Assembly: GCA_018715025.1 (NCBI GenBank)
Contig: DVMK01000021.1
Span: forward strand, 1 to 9,676
Source: Candidatus Caccousia avistercoris
Lineage (GTDB): Bacteria > Bacillota > Clostridia > Oscillospirales > Acutalibacteraceae
Reading direction: 5' to 3'
Length of the DNA stretch: 9,676 nt
Below, piece by piece: positions 7,540-9,676 of this stretch. How positions within the stretch are numbered: the first letter of the stretch is position 1; every line of letters begins with the position of its first letter. Under the pieces are notes generated by a model that was given only the letters and a program-made list of their open reading frames with translations, did no database searches and had not been told where the DNA came from. The translations under genes and the position numbers were made by a program.

Positions 7540-7803
7540 AAATAAAAAGCCCGGATACGGCAGATTGCCGTATCCGGGGCGAATTCACAAAACAAATCCG
7601 CGGTACCACCCGTGTTCAGCCGCTGAAGCGGCCCTCTCCCCGCTGCTGCGGGGCAGGCCCTAACGCGGCCACACGTCCCCCCCTACCTGTTCTCAGGGGG
7701 GCGGCTCCGGGGCGACTCATCCACGGCGGGGCCCACCGGCTTGCACCAGCCGCCGGTTCTCTTCGCAGAAGCCTGCGCCGTCTTTCTCCCCATCTTCGCT
7801 TTG
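7540..7803 (-). ncRNA. T-box leader of valS (tRNA-Val sensing)
   Basis: Minus-strand leader of about 265 bases between the promoter and valS. The T-box GGGTGGTACCGCGGA (7611-7597) is nearly invariant in the family and binds the NCCA end of uncharged tRNA. Stem I parts are visible: AAGAGAACCGGCGGC and CTGGTGCAAGCCGGT (about 7765-7735), the conserved distal region. A basal helix pairs GGGG (5' arm) with CCCC (7712-7709), and ACGGCG pairs with CGCCGT above an internal loop. Stem III is the CCCCGC-AGCA-GCGGGG hairpin. Known mechanism: uncharged tRNA favours an antiterminator and lets transcription enter valS. Specifier: GUG at 7724-7722 at the edge of the internal loop is my best candidate; it is not certain by eye. 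Confidence 0.93.
7541..7578 (-). terminator. Regulated terminator of the valS T-box
   Basis: Minus-strand arms CCCGGATACGGCA (7578-7566) and TGCCGTATCCGGG (7562-7550) give a 13-bp perfect stem with a 3-base loop, followed by TTTTTATTT. It lies 18 bases after the T-box sequence. In this family the terminator competes with an antiterminator formed with the T-box bases. Confidence 0.92.
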
Positions 7804-7809
7804 TGTTCT

Positions 7810-7838
7810 ATTATATGCCTCCCCCTGCCGGTTGTCAA
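7810..7838 (-). promoter_or_regulatory. Consensus sigma-A-type promoter of the valS transcript
   Basis: TTGACA (7838-7833), 17-base spacer, TATAAT (7815-7810) on the minus strand: a perfect match to consensus with ideal spacing. Predicted start near 7803. The -35 begins only 22 bases after the thiW stop codon. Such a strong promoter with a T-box is consistent with regulation at termination rather than initiation. Confidence 0.92.
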
Positions 7839-7860
7839 GCCAGGTTCGGCCTGGTTTGCC

Positions 7861-8379
7861 TCAGCGGCTGAGCTGCAGCTGCATTTTGCGCAGCACGCTG
7901 GCGCGCTGCAGGGCGTACAGCAAAACGCCTGAGATAACCGCGCCCCCGGCGGTGGAAACAAAGAAGGGGACGATGTAGGCGTAGAAGGCCACCTCTGCGG
8001 CGGACTGGTTCATGAGCAGAATGGCCACCGGGTACGCGCACAGGCCGCCCAGCAGAGAGGTGCCTGCCACCTCGCCGATGAGGGTGGGAAGCAGCTTCTG
8101 CGCCTTCCAGTACACAACGCCGCACACCAGCGCCCCCAGCATGCTGCCGGGGAAGGCCATGAGGGTGCCCAGGCCCAGCAGGCAGCGCAGAAGGCTGGCG
8201 CAGAAGGCCACCGCCACCCCGTACCAGGGGCCCAGCAGCACGGCGCACAAAATGTTCACCATGTGCTGCACCGGCGCGCACTTGCTGCCGAACACCGGGA
8301 AGGAAAACAGGCTGCCCACCACGGCCACCGCGCACAGCAGGGCGGCCAGGCACAATTTCTGAATAGAAGTCTTTTTCAT
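7861..8379 (-). CDS. thiW: ECF transporter substrate-binding subunit ThiW (thiamine precursor uptake)
   Basis: 172 aa, very hydrophobic, with about five membrane helices and the ThiW family pattern: PVFGSKCAPVQHMVN (about 28-42), LLGPWYGVAVAF, LLGLGTLMAFPGSMLGAL (about 68-85) and GEVAGTSLLGGLCAYPVA (about 102-119). ThiW is the S component of an energy-coupling-factor transporter, thought to take up the thiazole part of thiamine; it needs the shared EcfA/EcfT module, not in this window. The ATG at 8379 follows AAAGGAG (spacing about 10 bases). The TPP riboswitch upstream independently supports a thiamine role. It appears to be a single-gene transcript, with no thiM, thiE or thiD beside it. No strong terminator follows; only a weak CCAGG/CCTGG hairpin lies after the stop. 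Confidence 0.9.
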   Translation of the reverse strand: MKKTSIQKLCLAALLCAVAVVGSLFSFPVFGSKCAPVQHMVNILCAVLLGPWYGVAVAFCASLLRCLLGLGTLMAFPGSMLGALVCGVVYWKAQKLLPTLIGEVAGTSLLGGLCAYPVAILLMNQSAAEVAFYAYIVPFFVSTAGGAVISGVLLYALQRASVLRKMQLQLSR

Positions 8380-8442
8380 AACGGATCGATCTCCTTTGCT
8401 GGGCAGAGAAACGGCAGACGAAGCGCCGCATCCCCCCGCTTG

Positions 8443-8468
8443 TAATAAAAATGGGCATAAAAATGCCC
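8443..8468 (-). terminator. Second terminator-like hairpin before thiW
   Basis: GGGCAT (8468-8463 on the minus strand) and ATGCCC (8458-8453) form a 6-bp stem with a 4-base loop, followed by ATTTTTATTA (8452-8443). It is shorter and weaker than the riboswitch terminator but has the right form. It lies 64 bases before the thiW start, so thiW transcripts must pass two hairpins. Confidence 0.6.
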
Positions 8469-8546
8469 GGAGGGCTGCGGTCGGGGCTTACTGGCCCCCT
8501 CTCACGCCGGAACACGGCTTCCCATCGCTTCTGTTTGCCGGGCCCA

Positions 8547-8639
8547 GGGCGCTCCCCCTCGGCCCGCCGCGGCCCAGCCGGGCCCGCGCCGTTTCCATCT
8601 CCCTTCCAAAGGATCCACAAAAAAACAGGGGGAGCGCCC
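8547..8639 (-). repeat. 12-13-bp inverted repeat overlapping the riboswitch terminator
   Basis: GGGCGCTCCCCC at 8547-8558 is the exact complement of GGGGGAGCGCCC at 8628-8639 (one further A-T pair outside). The right copy is the 3' arm of the terminator at 8619-8653, so in RNA that arm can pair either with the terminator's 5' arm or with this downstream partner. The GC-rich stretch between (8560-8626) holds no gene. The region 8470-8545 also contains small hairpins such as GCCG-TGTTC-CGGC, without a recognised family. Confidence 0.6.
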
Positions 8640-8653
8640 GTGCGTCCCCCTGT
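8619..8653 (-). terminator. TPP riboswitch expression-platform terminator
   Basis: Minus-strand arms ACAGGGGGA (8653-8645) and TCCCCCTGT (8633-8625) form a 9-bp stem, extended by CGC/GCG with one bulge, followed by a run of T (8625-8619). It lies 18 bases downstream of the aptamer. Inference: TPP binding favours this terminator and shuts off thiW. The competing antiterminator is not identified by eye. Confidence 0.88.
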
Positions 8654-8670
8654 GGAAAAAACTGACTTCA

Positions 8671-8801
8671 GCTTCCTACGGCGGCATGATCCGCATCAGG
8701 TGCAGGGCGCCCCTGGCGCATCCGCTGCCTGGCGGACGGTCCGGGCCCCTAGGGTCGGAGTTGCTAGACTCCCTCTCAGCCCGCTGCACGGGCTCCCCTG
8801 C
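8671..8801 (-). ncRNA. TPP riboswitch (thi box) controlling thiW
   Basis: The aptamer reads from AGGGGAGCCC (about 8800) to CGTAGGAAGC (8680-8671). The conserved pyrimidine-sensor bases CTGAGA are at 8779-8774, and the pyrophosphate-sensor part contains CTGATGCGGAT (8699-8689) followed by ATGCCGCCGTAGG. These are the core motifs of the TPP class. The variable P3 extension between them is long and GC-rich (about 8700-8765). It is transcribed from the promoter at 8816-8844 and followed by a terminator, so control is probably by transcription termination when thiamine pyrophosphate is plentiful. Confidence 0.95.
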
Positions 8802-8815
8802 TTTTCTTTGGCTTC

Positions 8816-8844
8816 ATTATACCGCATCCTGCCGGAAAATGCAA
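8816..8844 (-). promoter_or_regulatory. Promoter of the TPP riboswitch-thiW transcript
   Basis: TATAAT (8821-8816) on the minus strand is a perfect -10. At 17 bases upstream the -35 is TTGCAT (8844-8839), which matches only TTG of consensus. Predicted start near 8809, a few bases before the aptamer. Confidence 0.75.
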
Positions 8845-8933
8845 GCGCCTGTCCCCGCTAGTTGGCCCCCACGTGTAGAGCTACAATACATGTTGGACAG
8901 AAGAGCAAAGTAAAAGCAAATAAAAAAGTAGAA

Positions 8934-8999
8934 GGACAGAGCCTTCATAGGGTATAGTTAAGTTGCGACACCAACAAACCCAAAAAAGGAGCTCTGTCC
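8934..8999 (+). repeat. Inverted repeat in the transposase leader
   Basis: GGACAGAGC (8934-8942) and GCTCTGTCC (8991-8999) are perfect 9-bp complements, 48 bases apart, ending three bases before the transposase ATG. The 3' arm starts on the last G of the ribosome binding site AAAGGAG (8985-8991). In mRNA this could hinder initiation; it may instead be transposase-binding sequence. Confidence 0.6.
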
Positions 9000-9002
9000 C
9001 TC

Positions 9003-9676
9003 ATGAGTAAGAGTATAACACAAGACATGCGGTATCGGCAATCCCTAATGCAGTATGCAGCCAAATATGGCGTGAGCCGTGCAAGCCGGAAATACAACAA
9101 GAGTCGGTCATATATCTACTTCTGGAAGGCACGCTGGGATGGAAGTGTGGCGTCTCTGGCGTGCCAGTCCAGACGTCCGCACCACCACCCAAACCAGCAC
9201 ACAGAAGCGGAACTGAAGCTCATCCGAGACATGCGGAGGCGGAATCCCACGCTGGGAATGGTAGAGCTCTGGCACCGGCTTCGCAAACGTGGGTATATCC
9301 GCTGTCCGGAAAGTCTGTTCCGGGTCATGCGCAAGCTGGGGATGTTCCCGCAGCCGAAGGTCAAAGCAACCTACAAGGCAAAGCCATACGAACAGATGCA
9401 GTATCCCGGCCAGCGTGTTCAGGTAGATGTGAAGGTGGTGCCGCTGAAATGCCTGACAAACCCGGAAGAACGGTTATACCAATATACGGCGATCGACGAA
9501 TATACACGCCTTCGTTATCTGGGCGCATACCCAGAACAAAGCACTTACTCTTCCGCTGATTTCCTGGAGAAAATGGTGGCATGGTTCAAACGCCGTGGTG
9601 TGCGGGTAGAGTGCGTGCAGACAGACAATGGTATTGAGTTTACCAATCGTTTTTCGACCAACAAGAAGGACCGGCT
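9003..9676 (+). CDS. DDE transposase with integrase (rve) core, IS481/IS3-like, cut by window edge
   Basis: 224 codons are present from the ATG at 9003; the frame is open to the window end. Order of parts: an N-terminal helix-turn-helix (about residues 12-45, YAAKYGVSRASRKYNKSRSY), a second helical part (about 68-113, with LGMVELWHRLRKRGY) and the start of an RNase H-like core. The first two acidic residues of the DDE triad are visible: D142 in VQVDVKVVP and D208 in QTDNGIEFT. The glutamate would lie beyond the edge. AAAGGAG lies 11 bases upstream, a little far. The family (IS481 versus the IS3 orfB type) is inferred from layout; a single frame starting with its own helix-turn-helix favours IS481-like. 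No frameshift is seen in the visible part. Confidence 0.85.
   Translation, partial: MSKSITQDMRYRQSLMQYAAKYGVSRASRKYNKSRSYIYFWKARWDGSVASLACQSRRPHHHPNQHTEAELKLIRDMRRRNPTLGMVELWHRLRKRGYIRCPESLFRVMRKLGMFPQPKVKATYKAKPYEQMQYPGQRVQVDVKVVPLKCLTNPEERLYQYTAIDEYTRLRYLGAYPEQSTYSSADFLEKMVAWFKRRGVRVECVQTDNGIEFTNRFSTNKKDR

Larger units (their letters stand above)
8874..9676 (+). mobile_element. Insertion sequence with DDE transposase (IS481/IS3-like), left part
   Basis: Base composition drops from GC-rich to A-rich at about 8874-8890 and a plus-strand transposase follows, opposite to all core genes. IS481-group ends usually begin with TGT; candidates are the TGT at 8874 and TGTTGGACAG at 8891. The true end and any target duplication cannot be set because the right end is outside the window. 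The non-coding part 8874-9002 holds an inverted repeat over the transposase start and no other gene. Confidence 0.75.

Noticed and set aside
4915..7545. Plus-strand open frame of 876 codons opposite valS
   Set aside because: It is the antisense shadow of valS in GC-rich DNA; its product is low-complexity, rich in G, H, Q and V, with no family features, while the minus frame has every ValS motif.
8470..8545. Possible cobalamin-riboswitch-like motif (GGGAAG, then GTGAGAGGGGGCCAGTAAG)
   Set aside because: The resemblance is limited to a few short words; the conserved B12 core (GCCACTG-type box and later conserved parts) is absent, and thiW has no reason for B12 control.
7835..8620. Minus-strand frame of 261 codons overlapping thiW in another frame
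   Set aside because: It covers the riboswitch leader and thiW out of frame; thiW's own frame matches its family and has a ribosome binding site.
1..9676. CRISPR array, tRNA, rRNA, or phage/defence genes
   Set aside because: No regularly spaced repeats, no cloverleaf-like or rRNA sequence, and no open frame of those families was seen on either strand.

Overview
This window looks like chromosome from a GC-rich member of the Firmicutes class Clostridia, probably close to the gut Oscillospiraceae. Four things point that way: a ribosomal protein L27 with the Firmicutes N-terminal extension next to its protease gene prp, a T-box leader on valS, a TPP riboswitch on thiW, and the style of the heterodimeric ABC exporter. 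No species call is possible from the sequence alone. Between the two ends all genes lie on the minus strand, so the text follows transcription from right to left.

Right part (about 8380-8860): a promoter, a TPP riboswitch, a strong terminator 18 bases after the aptamer, a structured GC-rich stretch, a second terminator-like hairpin, and then thiW, the substrate-binding subunit of an ECF transporter for a thiamine precursor. Middle part (4873-7838): a perfect-consensus promoter (TTGACA, 17 bases, TATAAT), a valine T-box leader with its terminator, and valS. Then 3070-4797 and 1320-3068 encode the two halves of an ABC exporter. They follow valS closely with no visible terminator or promoter, so they may be read from the T-box-controlled transcript. 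The two halves carry complementary motif losses, so the pair should form one canonical and one degenerate ATP site.

Left part (204-1284): a promoter, a leader that can fold as a pseudoknot, and the operon rplU-prp-rpmA (L21, L27-processing protease, L27), closed by a clean intrinsic terminator.

Both window edges are mobile DNA. At the left edge are the first 19 codons of an IS200-type TnpA (IS200/IS605 family) with its end structures, just behind the rpmA terminator. At the right edge is the start of a plus-strand DDE transposase resembling the IS481/IS3 group, with an AT-rich end upstream of the thiW promoter. The core is ordinary housekeeping. I found no CRISPR array, no rRNA or tRNA gene, no defence island, and no clear undescribed system. 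The points most worth a second look are regulatory: possible valine-tRNA control of an exporter, a tentative GUG specifier, tandem terminators before thiW, and the L21 leader fold.
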